Of a DNA stretch of 54,105 nt, positions 25,730 through 34,823 are shown piece after piece (position 1 is the first letter of the stretch; each line of letters opens with the position of its first letter). A program made the translations under genes and the position numbers. Location of the stretch: the NCBI GenBank assembly GCA_015655415.1, contig JAATFB010000072.1, positions 1-54,105 on the forward strand. Direction: 5' to 3'. Source of the DNA: Actinomycetales bacterium (GTDB lineage Bacteria; Actinomycetota; Actinomycetes; Actinomycetales; Microbacteriaceae). The notes beneath the pieces are model-generated. The model saw only the letters and a program-made list of their open reading frames with translations, made no database searches and was not told the DNA's origin.

Positions 25730-26671
25730 TCACGGGATGCCGGCGTGCCTGGCCGATGCGAAGACGTCGCGGGTCACTCCCCTGACGATCTCGGCGACGG
25801 CACGAGCCCGAGCGCTCTGGCGCACGCTGCGCAACGAGGCGATCACGACCGGAAGGGCGGGCACCTCGTCGGCGATCGGCACCGCCGCCACGGGGGTGCC
25901 GTCGTAGGTGAGGTCGTGGGTGGGCCTCTGATTCAGGATGGAGAACCCGTGTCCGTGCGCCACCAGGGAGCGCACGGTCTCGTAGCTCCGGGTGCGATGC
26001 CGGATGTCCGGCTCCAGGCCCGCACTGGACAGGATGTGCAGGAAGTAGTCGCGGCTGTGCGGAAGGTCGAGGAGGATGAACTTCTCCCGTGACAGCTCCC
26101 GCAGGAACACGCGCGGGTGGCCCGCGAGCGGGTGCGTGGCGGGCAGCACGATGTAGGGCGGCGCCTGGACCACGGTGTCGGCGTGGATGTCCTCGCCGAG
26201 CTCGAAGTTGTAGCCGACCGACAGCTCGACACGCCCGGAACGCAACGCGTCCCGCGCCTCCTCGGCATCCACCTCCTCCACGGCGACCTCCAGATACGGG
26301 TGCGCCTCACGCGTGCGCGAGATCAGCTCGGGGAGCAGGAACGGCGCGAAGACGACGAAGCACGCGATCCGGATGGTGCCGCGCACCTGATTGTCGATGC
26401 CTCGCGCGGCGTCCAGCGCGCCGTCGAGGCTGAGCAGCAGCGCTCGCACGTCGCCCAGGAACTGCACCCCGGCCTGCGTCATCACCAGGCCCTTGGAGCG
26501 CTGCCGGATGAACAGCTGCGCGCCCACCTCCTGCTCCAGTTGCGCGATGGCGGCCGAGACGGCGGACTGGGCGACGAAGAACTCGCGTGCCGCCTCGGTC
26601 ATGCTGAGCTTCTCGGCCGCGGCCACGAAGTACCGCAGCTGGGCGAGCGTGATCTCCGGTCGCTTGGCCAT
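25730..26671 (-). CDS. LysR-type transcriptional regulator
   Basis: 313-residue regulator. The N-terminal winged helix-turn-helix starts ITLAQLRYFVAAAEKLS and has QSAVSAAIAQLEQEVGAQLF as its recognition part. A C-terminal effector-binding domain begins near residue 95 (TIRIACFVVFAPFLLPEL). The ATG at 26671 follows GAGGAGGG; the in-frame ATG at 26761 is rejected. It lies 137 bases upstream of the leader frame of the FMO operon and divergent from the importer operon, the typical position for the regulator of both. The effector is presumably the imported compound or a metabolite. Confidence 0.9.
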   Translation of the reverse strand: MAKRPEITLAQLRYFVAAAEKLSMTEAAREFFVAQSAVSAAIAQLEQEVGAQLFIRQRSKGLVMTQAGVQFLGDVRALLLSLDGALDAARGIDNQVRGTIRIACFVVFAPFLLPELISRTREAHPYLEVAVEEVDAEEARDALRSGRVELSVGYNFELGEDIHADTVVQAPPYIVLPATHPLAGHPRVFLRELSREKFILLDLPHSRDYFLHILSSAGLEPDIRHRTRSYETVRSLVAHGHGFSILNQRPTHDLTYDGTPVAAVPIADEVPALPVVIASLRSVRQSARARAVAEIVRGVTRDVFASARHAGIP

Positions 26672-27133
26672 CTGAGCCCTCCTCTCGGGACTGGGTGGGC
26701 GCGCCCGGTTCTTTTTCGACTCTGTTACGGGTGGAAGACGCCGGCGTTGCCCACCTCCCATTTCAAGAGAAGTGATGCCGTGGTTCTTCTATCGTTGTTT
26801 GTTAGATGCAGTCTCGCCGCCCGAGCATACTCGACAAGCCCCTTCGGACGTCCGGTGACGTTCGGCCCGTGTCTTCTCGTGGAGGGAGAGCAGATGAGCC
26901 CCGCCTCGCGCTCCGGCGTCGATCCGATCAGGTCCTTCGCGTGGGTCGCAGCGGCTTCGGGCCGGCCGAGGGCCGCCCGGACCGTGATCCCGAGCGGGGC
27001 CCGGGATCGCCGCATCTCCGGCGGGACACGCACGCGACGCGACGCCGAGGGTGTGGCACGCCGACGCCGCGGCAGCGTTCTCACGTCGTACGCATCGATC
27101 CGCCCTCAATCACTCATCCCATAGGAGCAACTC
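26672..27133. other. Divergent control region between LysR gene and importer operon
   Basis: 462 bases. The segment about 26755-26815 is distinctly AT-richer (CTATCG, TTGTTTGTTAGATG) and is the best place for the promoter and LysR binding sites, though no clean -35/-10 pair stands out. A plus-strand frame at 26894-27124 (76 codons) has a strong GGAGGGAGAG ribosome-binding site, and its stop overlaps that of the importer gene. Its Arg/Ser-rich product is unlike any family I know, so it is a doubtful gene. Confidence 0.5.
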
Positions 27134-28240
27134 ATGCACTCACCACTGTCTCGCGGCCGTCGCGGCAAGGTCGCGGCTGTGTTCGCCGTGGCCGCCGCGG
27201 CGGCGCTCATCCTCAGCGGCTGCTCGCTCGGCCCTGGCGACGGCAACGGCTCCAGCGGCGACAAGACCCTGACCGTCGGCGTCTGGAAAGGCTATGGCGC
27301 CGACCTGCCCTGGGTCGCGACCGAGTTCAAGAAGAAGACGGGAGCGCACCTGAAGTTCGTGTACATCGACTCCGAGCAGAACCTGATCGACCTGCTGGGA
27401 CAGTCCAACGGGGGCATCGACGTCGCACTCCCCAACATCCAGTACATCGGGCAGGGAATCGACAAGGGCCTGCTGCACGAGCTCGACACGAGCAAACTGA
27501 AGAACTGGAAGGACATCTACCCCGACTTCTCGGGTCGTCCCGAGATCCGCAAGGACGGCAAGGTCTACGGGATCCCCTGGACCTACGGTTCGACCGGTCT
27601 GTTCTACAGCGACAAGCTGTTCTCCTCCGCGCCCACCTCCCTGGGGGTGCTGTGGGACAGCGCGTACGCCGGCAAGATCGCCATCAAGGATGACGCCACC
27701 GACACGGTGCCGACCGCCGCGCTGTACGCCGGACAGGATCCACAGAAGCCCGACATGACCACGCTGAAGCCGACGCTGCAGAAGCTGAAGGACAACTCGA
27801 AGCTCCTGTACTCCTCCAACGACGAGCTCGCCAAGGCGATCTCCAGCGGAACGGCGCAGCTCGGAATAGCCAACTCGGACGGCATCGGCGGAATCATCGC
27901 CTCGGGCGCCTCCGACATCAAGTACACGATCCCGAAGGAGGGCGCGGTCGGCTGGATCGACAACTGGGCCATCTCGGCCAAGACGAAGCACCTCGACCTC
28001 GCCTACGACTGGCTGGACTACATGACCAGCCCGGCCTTCCTCGACGAGTGGGCGAACAACCCCGACGAGGCCGCACCGGCCCCGGCCAACCAGAAGGCCG
28101 TCGAGGCGCTCAGCTCCGAGGCGCAGACCCGCATCCAGGCGAATCCCGACAAGATCGGCGAGCTGGCGCTCCAGCTCCCCCATCCCGCCAAGGTGTTGCA
28201 GTCCTGGCAGGACACCTGGCAGGAAGTGAAGGCCGGTTAG
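27134..28240 (+). CDS. Polyamine/opine-type ABC substrate-binding lipoprotein (PotD-like)
   Basis: Extracellular receptor of a family-2/PotD type importer. The 368 residues have a lipoprotein signal ending LILSGC (C30), then LTVGVWKGYGADLPWV at the start of the mature fold. The motif VYGIPWTYGSTGLFY, common to spermidine/putrescine-binding proteins, is near 140-155. GGAGC precedes the ATG. First of four transporter genes plus a GMC oxidase. The ligand is probably a small cationic or zwitterionic amine; the polyamine-binding aspartates cannot be confirmed without a structure-based alignment. Confidence 0.9.
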   Translation: MHSPLSRGRRGKVAAVFAVAAAAALILSGCSLGPGDGNGSSGDKTLTVGVWKGYGADLPWVATEFKKKTGAHLKFVYIDSEQNLIDLLGQSNGGIDVALPNIQYIGQGIDKGLLHELDTSKLKNWKDIYPDFSGRPEIRKDGKVYGIPWTYGSTGLFYSDKLFSSAPTSLGVLWDSAYAGKIAIKDDATDTVPTAALYAGQDPQKPDMTTLKPTLQKLKDNSKLLYSSNDELAKAISSGTAQLGIANSDGIGGIIASGASDIKYTIPKEGAVGWIDNWAISAKTKHLDLAYDWLDYMTSPAFLDEWANNPDEAAPAPANQKAVEALSSEAQTRIQANPDKIGELALQLPHPAKVLQSWQDTWQEVKAG

Positions 28241-29169
28241 TGGCCGCCACCGCACCGCACCGCCGGGCCGGCAGGTCGCCCTTGCGATCCGCCGGCCCGG
28301 CGCTGGGCCGCGCCGGGCTGCTCGCCCCTGGCCTCATCCTGCTCGTCGCTCTGGCGTTCCTGCCCCTGGTCGCGATCGTGATCTCCGGCTTCCTGAACGA
28401 TCGGTCGCAGTTCACAGCCGCGAACTTCGCGCACGTCCTCACCTCGGGGATCTACCTGAAGCTCCTCGGACGCACCCTTGCGGTGGCCTTCCTGACGACC
28501 GCCGTCGCCATCGCGCTGGCGTGGCCGGCGGCGTTGGCGCTGGCACGCCACACGTCGCCGGGCAGCCGCACGGTGATCCTGGGGCTCGTCATCATCCCGT
28601 ACATTACCTCGCAGCTCCTGCTGATCTACGGATTCCTCTCGCTGATCCAGGCGGGCGGCCCGGTCTCCTTCGTGCTCAGCCACCTGCATCTGGTCGACGC
28701 GCACGCCTCGATCCTGTACACGCCGTGGGCGAACATCCTGATGCTCATCTACGAGAACCTGCCGGCGGCGATACTCATCATGTACTCGGCCTCGGAATCC
28801 ATCGACGCCTCGGTGCTCGAAGCGGCACGCACGCTCGGCGCGCGCCCGTGGTACGTGTTCCTGCGCGTGGTCTGGCCGCTGAGTTCCGCGATGGTCGTCG
28901 TCAACTTCACGCTCAACTTCGTCCAGACCGTCGGTGCCTTCGCCGAGCCCGCCATCCTGGGCGGTCCCAACGGACAGATGCTGGGCATCGCGATCCAGGC
29001 GCAGCTGTCCACTGGGGCGAGCCAGGGCTTCGCGGTCGCGCTGTCGCTGGTCCTTCTGGTGGCGAGCCTCGTCGTCGTCGGCGCCGTCGCCCTCCTCGTG
29101 TCCTGGATGCGGCGAGCCCAGGCCGGCGGAACCCCCCGCCGAATCGTCACCCCTGCCACGGAGGTCTGA
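28240..29169 (+). CDS. ABC transporter permease (PotB-like)
   Basis: 309-residue membrane subunit with about six helices. The ATPase-contact loop reads SVLEAARTLGARPWYVFLRVVWPL. GTG start sharing one base with the previous stop (TAGTG). A longer open frame upstream overlaps the receptor gene and is rejected. Works with the next two genes to import the receptor's ligand. Confidence 0.9.
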   Translation: MAATAPHRRAGRSPLRSAGPALGRAGLLAPGLILLVALAFLPLVAIVISGFLNDRSQFTAANFAHVLTSGIYLKLLGRTLAVAFLTTAVAIALAWPAALALARHTSPGSRTVILGLVIIPYITSQLLLIYGFLSLIQAGGPVSFVLSHLHLVDAHASILYTPWANILMLIYENLPAAILIMYSASESIDASVLEAARTLGARPWYVFLRVVWPLSSAMVVVNFTLNFVQTVGAFAEPAILGGPNGQMLGIAIQAQLSTGASQGFAVALSLVLLVASLVVVGAVALLVSWMRRAQAGGTPRRIVTPATEV

Positions 29170-29171
29170 TC

Positions 29172-29984
29172 ATGCGACGGAATCCCGGGGCGTTCGGCCT
29201 GCGGACCTGGCTGTACGTCCTGCTCGTGGTGCTCGCCCTGCCGGTGGTGAGCATGATCGCCCTGTCGTTCAACGCCTCCAGGTATGGGACCCTGCCGTTC
29301 CGCTTCTCCACCCACTGGTACCGGGTGCTCACCACGGACTCCGCACTGCTGGACGCCGTGCGCACCAGCGTCACGTTGGCCTCGGAGGTCACGGTCATCT
29401 GCGTGATCGTCGGCACGCTGCTGACGTTCGGCCTGCACAAGGCGTCCGTGGTCGTGGCCGGCCCGGTCAACGCCCTGCTCCTGGCGCTGCTGACCGTGCC
29501 CGCCCTGATCCTGTCGGCCGGTCTCGTGTCGGTGTTCGACTGGATTGGGCTCGGCCAGACGACGCTCGCCCTCGTGCTGGCCTCCGTCGTGACCTCGCTG
29601 CCGTTCGTGGTCCTCATCGAATCCGGAAGGCTCCAGGGTCTCAGTCCGGACTATGCCGAGGCGGCCCGCTCGCTCGGTGCGGGCCCGCTGCGCACCTTCC
29701 TCACCGTCACCGTGCCGTTGATGGCTCCCTCGATCGTGGCCGGCGGCATGCTCGCCTTCGTCATCTGCTTCAACAACTTCGCGATCCAGCTCTTCCTGGC
29801 CCCCATCGGCATCTCGACACTGCCCGTGCAGATCTACTCGATGGTGCGGCTCGGCGTCACGCCGGACGTCAACGCGCTCGGAGCGATCATCGTCGCCAGC
29901 ACCGTGCTGCTGATCATCGTCCTGAACTGGCTGACCGGGAACGCGGCTCGGCTTCTCACCAACACCCCCACCAGAGAGCGCTAA
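29172..29984 (+). CDS. ABC transporter permease (PotC-like)
   Basis: 270-residue inner-membrane subunit. Its first helix is at about 12-31, and the EAA loop reads YAEAARSLGAGPLRTFLTVTVPL. Begins two bases after the previous stop and ends two bases before the ATPase start. Confidence 0.9.
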   Translation: MRRNPGAFGLRTWLYVLLVVLALPVVSMIALSFNASRYGTLPFRFSTHWYRVLTTDSALLDAVRTSVTLASEVTVICVIVGTLLTFGLHKASVVVAGPVNALLLALLTVPALILSAGLVSVFDWIGLGQTTLALVLASVVTSLPFVVLIESGRLQGLSPDYAEAARSLGAGPLRTFLTVTVPLMAPSIVAGGMLAFVICFNNFAIQLFLAPIGISTLPVQIYSMVRLGVTPDVNALGAIIVASTVLLIIVLNWLTGNAARLLTNTPTRER

Positions 29985-29986
29985 CC

Positions 29987-31063
29987 ATGGCCAGAGTGAT
30001 CATCACCGGAGTCAGCAAGACCTTCAACGGCAGCACCGCCCTCCACCCCCTCGACCTGGCCGTGGAGGACGGCAGCTTCTGCTGCATGCTCGGCTCCTCC
30101 GGATCCGGCAAGTCCACCCTCCTTCGCATCATCGCCGGACTCTCCGAGCCCGACACGGGCACCGTTCGCATCGGAGACCGCGACGTCACCGGTCTGCCCC
30201 CCGAGAGGCGGCGGATCGGATTCGTGTTCCAGGACTACGCGCTCTTCCCGCACCTCAGCGTCGGCTCCAACGTCACCTTCGGCCTGCGCGCACGTCACGT
30301 CTCCAAGCGGGAAGCCGTCGTGAAGGCCGAGCGGATGCTCGAACTCGTCGGTCTCACCGGCTATGCGCACCGCACGCCGAAGCAGCTCTCCGGCGGTCAG
30401 CAGCAGCGGGTCGCCCTCGCCCGGGCGCTCGTGACGGAGCCGGACGTGCTGCTTCTCGACGAGCCGCTGAGCGCCTTGGACAGGAAGATCCGCGGCGAGA
30501 TGCAACGCGAGCTCAAGCGCATCCACCGGGAGACCGGTCTGACCACGATCATGGTCACCCACGATCAGGAGGAGGCGATGAACCTCGGCGACCGCGTCCT
30601 GATGCTGAGCAACGGCGCGGTCCAGCAGTTCGACGAGCCCGAGCGCCTCTACCACGCCCCCGCCAACGAGTTCGTCGCGGGCTTCCTCGGTGCCGTGCCG
30701 CTCGGACACGGGGTCGTGGGGACCGGTGCCCGAGGCAGGTTCGTCGAGATCGCCGGCAACCGTTTCGCCCTTGGCGACAGTCGGCTGCCGGACGGGACGG
30801 AGGCCGACGCCGTCGTGATGGCCGAACGCGTGACCCTGACCGCGGCGACCGCGCGTGCCCGTGACGAAGCCGAGCACGAGGGCGTCGTCGTCTCGCTGGA
30901 CTTCTTCGGCCCCTTCGCACGCGCCGAAGCACGCGTCGGCGACGTCTCGGTGCCGGCCATGATGCTCTCCCAGCACGCCACCGCCCTCGAAGGCGGAGCG
31001 CGGGTGTGGATCCGTATCGCCACCGGAGGCATCCACGCCTTCGCCGACGGAGCCACCCGATGA
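29987..31063 (+). CDS. ABC transporter ATP-binding protein (PotA-like, with TOBE domain)
   Basis: Energises the importer. 358 residues: Walker A GSSGSGKST (36-44), Q-loop VFQDYALFPHLSVG, signature LSGGQQQR, Walker B VLLLDEPLSALD, H-loop VTHDQEEA, and a C-terminal TOBE-like regulatory domain from about 240. AGAGAG precedes the ATG. Unlike the sugar importer at 9685-12816, this system carries its own ATPase. Overlaps the GMC gene in ATGA. Confidence 0.94.
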   Translation: MARVIITGVSKTFNGSTALHPLDLAVEDGSFCCMLGSSGSGKSTLLRIIAGLSEPDTGTVRIGDRDVTGLPPERRRIGFVFQDYALFPHLSVGSNVTFGLRARHVSKREAVVKAERMLELVGLTGYAHRTPKQLSGGQQQRVALARALVTEPDVLLLDEPLSALDRKIRGEMQRELKRIHRETGLTTIMVTHDQEEAMNLGDRVLMLSNGAVQQFDEPERLYHAPANEFVAGFLGAVPLGHGVVGTGARGRFVEIAGNRFALGDSRLPDGTEADAVVMAERVTLTAATARARDEAEHEGVVVSLDFFGPFARAEARVGDVSVPAMMLSQHATALEGGARVWIRIATGGIHAFADGATR

Positions 31064-32616
31064 GCGGCGCTCATGAGCGGTTCGACTACATCGTGGTCGG
31101 CGGCGGAACCGCCGGCTGCATCGTCGCGTCCCGCCTGAGCGAGGACCCCGCCGTCACCGTCGCCCTGCTCGAGGCGGGGCCGTCGGATCGGAACGAGGAC
31201 CGCGCGCGCTTCCTCCGACGCTGGGACGAGATGGTCGGCAGCGAGTACGACCTCGACTACCGCAGCGTGCCGCAGCCACGCGGCAACTCCGACATCCGCC
31301 AGACGCGGATGCGGATCCTCGGGGGCTGCTCGACCGCCAACACCATGATCGCCTGGCGCCCGCTGCGCTCCGACCTCTGCGAGTGGGTGTCCATGGGCGC
31401 CGACGGTTGGGATCCCGCGACCGTGCTGCCATACTTCGAGCGGCTGCTCACTCCCATCACCCCGGTCGCCGAGCAGGACCGCAACCCGTACCTGGCCGAT
31501 GTGATCGCCTCCGCCGCGCGAGCGCTCGACCTGCCGGTGCAGGAGCGCTGGAACGACGGACGACTCGACGAGAGCGCGCGCGGCACCGGATTCTTCGAGG
31601 TCGGCTACCGGCCCGAGGACAACCTGCGGTCCTCGACCTCGATCTGGTACCTCCACGAAGCCGCAGGCGCACGCGCGAACCTGCACGTCATCACACGGGC
31701 ACAGGTCGCCCGTGTGCTGTTCGCGCCCGACGTCGACGAGGCACACCGCACGACCGCCCTCCGGGCCACCGGAGTCCGGCTCGTCGACGGAACCGTGCTC
31801 GCGGCGGCGCGCGAGGTGATCATCAGCGCCGGGGCCATCGACTCGGTGAAGGTGCTCGAGTCCAGCGGGATCGGGCCGGCTGACGTTCTCGACGCGGCCG
31901 GGATCCCCGTTCTGGTCGACCTGCCCGGCGTCGGGGAGAACCTCCAGGACCACGCCGAAGGGCTCGTGGTCTGGGAGGCGAACGCCAGCCCGCCCGACAT
32001 CAGGGCCAGCGGATGGGACGCCGGTGCCATGTTCACGCTCGGCGACCGCATCGGCTCTCCCGACATCCTGATGCACTTCCCCGTCGAGCCATGGGTCGAG
32101 AACCCGAGATCGCGGGGGTACGAGTTCCCCGAGAAGATCGTCGCGATCGCTCCGAACGTCGCGAAGCCGGCGAGCCGTGGTCGCGTCTGGATCGAGTCCG
32201 CCGACCCCGCCGCTCGCCCGCAGATCGACTACCGCTATTTCACCGATGAAGACGGTCACGACGAGGCCATCCTCCTCGCCGGGGTCCGCGCCGCCCGGGC
32301 GATCGCGGAACGGGAGCCGATGCGGTCGTGGCTCGTTCGCGAGGTCTTCCCGGGTCCCGAGGTCCAGTCGGACGACGAGCTGTCCCGTATCCAGCGCGCG
32401 ATCCACCAGACGGTCTACCACGTCAGCGGCACCTGCCGGATCGGTGGCGGAGAGGACCCCATGGCCGTCGTCGACCCACACCTGCGGGTTCGCGGCACCG
32501 CGGGGCTCCGGGTCGTCGACGCGTCCGTCTTCCCCACGCTCACGGCCACCAACCCCGTCGTCACGATCATGATGGTCGCCGAACGCGCCGCCGAGCTGAT
32601 CGCACGGGACGTCTGA
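31060..32616 (+). CDS. Choline-dehydrogenase-like GMC oxidoreductase
   Basis: FAD-dependent alcohol oxidase or dehydrogenase, 518 residues. FAD motif VVGGGTAGCIVASRL lies near 12-26, and the second GMC block GGCSTANTMIAWRP near 85-98. The catalytic pair is H454 in HVSGTCRIGG and N498 in TATNPVVT, 44 residues apart as in choline dehydrogenase. No signal peptide. Its start overlaps the stop of the transporter ATPase, so import and oxidation are translationally coupled; the imported compound is most likely this enzyme's substrate. Distinct from the pyranose-oxidase-like and gluconate-dehydrogenase-like GMC proteins in the same window. Confidence 0.9.
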   Translation: MSGAHERFDYIVVGGGTAGCIVASRLSEDPAVTVALLEAGPSDRNEDRARFLRRWDEMVGSEYDLDYRSVPQPRGNSDIRQTRMRILGGCSTANTMIAWRPLRSDLCEWVSMGADGWDPATVLPYFERLLTPITPVAEQDRNPYLADVIASAARALDLPVQERWNDGRLDESARGTGFFEVGYRPEDNLRSSTSIWYLHEAAGARANLHVITRAQVARVLFAPDVDEAHRTTALRATGVRLVDGTVLAAAREVIISAGAIDSVKVLESSGIGPADVLDAAGIPVLVDLPGVGENLQDHAEGLVVWEANASPPDIRASGWDAGAMFTLGDRIGSPDILMHFPVEPWVENPRSRGYEFPEKIVAIAPNVAKPASRGRVWIESADPAARPQIDYRYFTDEDGHDEAILLAGVRAARAIAEREPMRSWLVREVFPGPEVQSDDELSRIQRAIHQTVYHVSGTCRIGGGEDPMAVVDPHLRVRGTAGLRVVDASVFPTLTATNPVVTIMMVAERAAELIARDV

Positions 32617-32768
32617 GACGCACGGCACCAGTCGTCGCCGACGGATCATCACGGGGGTCGTCGCGGAGGCGACCGGTGTGGCGCGCCGCCCGTCTGAGCA
32701 AGGGATGCCGGTGCGGCTGAGCGCTCGCACTGCTAGTCTCGAGCGCCACGGGGGGCGGAGGTGGCGTG

Positions 32769-33272
32769 ATGGAGCGCTCCGAGACGAGGCATGCCTGGCT
32801 GGCGCTGATCATCTTCCTCGCGCTCTCCGCTGTGGTGGCCGGAGTCGGCACGCTGGCGACGATCGCGAACGTCGACGGCTGGTACGCGCAGGCGGCGAAG
32901 CCGCCGTGGACGCCGCCGAACGGCGTCTTCGGCCCGGTGTGGACGGTGCTCTACGCGGTGATAGCCGTCGCGGGCTGGCTCGTGTGGAGGCGCGGCTCGC
33001 CGTCGCGACGCCCCGTGATGACGGCTCACGGCGTGCAGCTCGCCCTCAACCTGCTCTGGACCCCCGTCTTCTTCGCGGGGTATCCGGTGGCCGGCGCCGC
33101 GGCTCTCTGGGCGGGGCTGGGCGTCATCGTGGCCCTCGACATCGCGATCGTGGTCCAGATCGCCCTCAGCGCCAGCCGGTCACGCCTGGCCGCCTGGCTG
33201 CTCGTTCCCTATCTGCTCTGGTGCGCGTACGCGACCACGCTGAACGCGGGTGTCGCCGTCCTCAACGGGTGA
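32769..33272 (+). CDS. TspO/MBR-family membrane protein
   Basis: Tryptophan-rich sensory protein homologue of 167 residues and five membrane helices. Conserved blocks are WYAQAAKPPWTPPNGVFGPVW, LNLLWTPVFF and the late LVPYLLWCAYATTLN. Family members bind porphyrins and related ligands; the bacterial role is unsettled. The ATG at 32769 lies just after GGAGG; a GTG directly before it could be used instead. A TAGTCT -10-like box lies about 32 bases upstream. Apparently a single-gene unit, convergent with the SCO1664 gene. Confidence 0.92.
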   Translation: MERSETRHAWLALIIFLALSAVVAGVGTLATIANVDGWYAQAAKPPWTPPNGVFGPVWTVLYAVIAVAGWLVWRRGSPSRRPVMTAHGVQLALNLLWTPVFFAGYPVAGAAALWAGLGVIVALDIAIVVQIALSASRSRLAAWLLVPYLLWCAYATTLNAGVAVLNG

Positions 33273-33335
33273 TCCGCCGTCGGCCGCGACGCCCCGCGCC
33301 CCTCGCCATGCCGGTGTCGGCGTGAGGGCACCCCA

Positions 33336-33366
33336 GCGCCCCGCCCGCGTTGCGCGGGCGGGGCGC
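33336..33366. terminator. Bidirectional terminator between tspO-like and SCO1664-family genes
   Basis: Perfect 14-base arms, GCGCCCCGCCCGCG and its complement, with a 3-base loop, placed between convergent genes. There is no T-tract, so it acts as a strong GC hairpin typical of high-GC actinobacteria. Confidence 0.8.
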
Positions 33367-33488
33367 CCCTCTGAGCGAGGGAGGAGGAGGTTCGGGCGCC
33401 TCCTACCGGGGAAAGACGCTTCGGGGCCCGCATCATGACGCGAAAGTGAAACTTTCTCAGGAAAATCCGAGATCGCTTCACGCTCAGC

Positions 33489-34256
33489 TCAGAACAGCGG
33501 CCACGGCACCGTGGGTGAGTCATCCCTCGGCGAGGGGAACACCGGCCGCGCCAGGAGCTGCTCGCAGCGGCCGGCCAGGGCCTCGAGCTCCTCGTCGTCG
33601 AGCAGCTCGGCCAGATCATCTCCGAGAGCGCCATCGAGGGCTGCCAGCACGCGCTGCACGCCGGCCGCCTCGTCGCGGGTGAGAGGCTCACCCGCCCATC
33701 CCCAGAGGACGGTGCGCAGCTTGTGCTCGGCGTGGAAGGTCAGCCCGTGGTCGACGCCGTAGCGGTGACCGCCGGGCACCGGCAGGACATGGCCGCCCTT
33801 GCGGTCCGCGTTGTTGACGATCGCGTCGAACACGGCCATGCGGCGCAACGCGGCCGCGTCCTCGTGGATCAGGGCCACGCGTCGACCGTCCTCATCGGCG
33901 CCCTCGAGCGCCCGGCGCCAGCCGCGCTCCGGCACGGCATCCGCGGCCACGAGGTCCACCGCGTAGCGGCCGGGATCCACGTGCTGCCAGAGCTGCACCA
34001 TCCCGGGGCCGTAAGGACCGTCGCGGAGCCAGGTGCGGGGAACGAGGTTCCATCCCAGGCGCTCGGAGACGAGATAGGCCGCGACCTCGCGCATAGCGAG
34101 GTCTCCGTCGGGGAAGTCCCAGAGCGGCCTCTCGCCGGCCGAGGGCTTGTAGACGACGGGCACGTCGTCCACGGAAGCGAGGAACGTCTGGTTGGAGGCC
34201 GACGGGATGCGGGCGACGACGGTGAGCTCGCCGCACGGTGCGCCCTCACTCGTCAC
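33489..34256 (-). CDS. SCO1664-family protein (PI3/PI4-kinase-like fold)
   Basis: 255-residue actinobacterial protein. N-terminal GELTVVARIPSASNQTFLA is followed by VVYKPSAGERPLWDFPDG, a kinase-like ATP-binding segment with Lys. FDAIVNNADRKGGHVL provides the catalytic-loop Asp/Asn and YGVDHGLTF the metal-binding Asp. Substrate unknown. GTG start overlapping the DUF3090 stop. Third gene of the conserved trio with the histidine phosphatase and DUF3090. In many actinobacteria mshC (mycothiol ligase) follows; here a terminator and a convergent gene follow instead. Confidence 0.85.
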   Translation of the reverse strand: MTSEGAPCGELTVVARIPSASNQTFLASVDDVPVVYKPSAGERPLWDFPDGDLAMREVAAYLVSERLGWNLVPRTWLRDGPYGPGMVQLWQHVDPGRYAVDLVAADAVPERGWRRALEGADEDGRRVALIHEDAAALRRMAVFDAIVNNADRKGGHVLPVPGGHRYGVDHGLTFHAEHKLRTVLWGWAGEPLTRDEAAGVQRVLAALDGALGDDLAELLDDEELEALAGRCEQLLARPVFPSPRDDSPTVPWPLF

Positions 34257-34783
34257 GGGAAGTCGAGCCCGGCGCACTCGTGTCCACCGGCGTCCACGGG
34301 CCGCCCGCATCGAGGGCAGAGCGGACGACCCGCTCCGACGACCGTGCGCGTCGACTGCACGAACGCGCGGGCCGTGCCCACGGGCATCCTGATCACGAGC
34401 GCCTCCTCGGGCCCCTCGTCCGGGTCGTCGTCGCGCTCTGCATCGGAGAAGGCCTGCACGATGACCTGCATCGTCGCCGGATCCCAGCCCAGCTGGATCG
34501 TGCCGGTGCGGAACTGCTCGTCCACGGCCTCCAGCGGATCCGTGTCGATCAGCTCCTCCGGCGCGCGGGCCGGGATGCCGGGCACCTGGTCCTCGTCCCT
34601 CAGCTCGTCGAGGATGCGGTCGATGTGCTCGGCGAGCAGCGCGCACTGCTCCTTCTCGAGCAGCACGCTGACCAGGCGACGGCCCTGGCGCGCCTGCAGG
34701 TAGAACGCACGCTGTCCCGGTTGCCCGATCGTGCCGACGAGCACGCGATCCGGCCAATCGAAGTCGTGGACGACGGTGGGCAT
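34253..34783 (-). CDS. DUF3090 family protein with C-terminal zinc ribbon
   Basis: 176-residue actinobacterial protein of unknown function beginning MPTVVHDFDWPDRVLVGTIG, ending with a four-Cys/His zinc-binding segment CPRCGRPVDAGGHEC. The ATG at 34783 lies six bases after TATGCT and has no Shine-Dalgarno site, suggesting a leaderless mRNA within the cluster. It overlaps the SCO1664-family gene by four bases. Confidence 0.88.
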   Translation of the reverse strand: MPTVVHDFDWPDRVLVGTIGQPGQRAFYLQARQGRRLVSVLLEKEQCALLAEHIDRILDELRDEDQVPGIPARAPEELIDTDPLEAVDEQFRTGTIQLGWDPATMQVIVQAFSDAERDDDPDEGPEEALVIRMPVGTARAFVQSTRTVVGAGRPLCPRCGRPVDAGGHECAGLDFP

Positions 34784-34789
34784 GCGGCC

Positions 34790-34795
34790 AGCATA
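34790..34795 (-). promoter_or_regulatory. -10 box for leaderless DUF3090 mRNA
   Basis: TATGCT, six bases, ATG. It lies in the 40-base gap after the histidine phosphatase gene, so the DUF3090/SCO1664 pair may have its own promoter. Confidence 0.5.
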
Positions 34796-34823
34796 AGAGA
34801 GCGTCCCCGGGCCGGCGAGAGCG

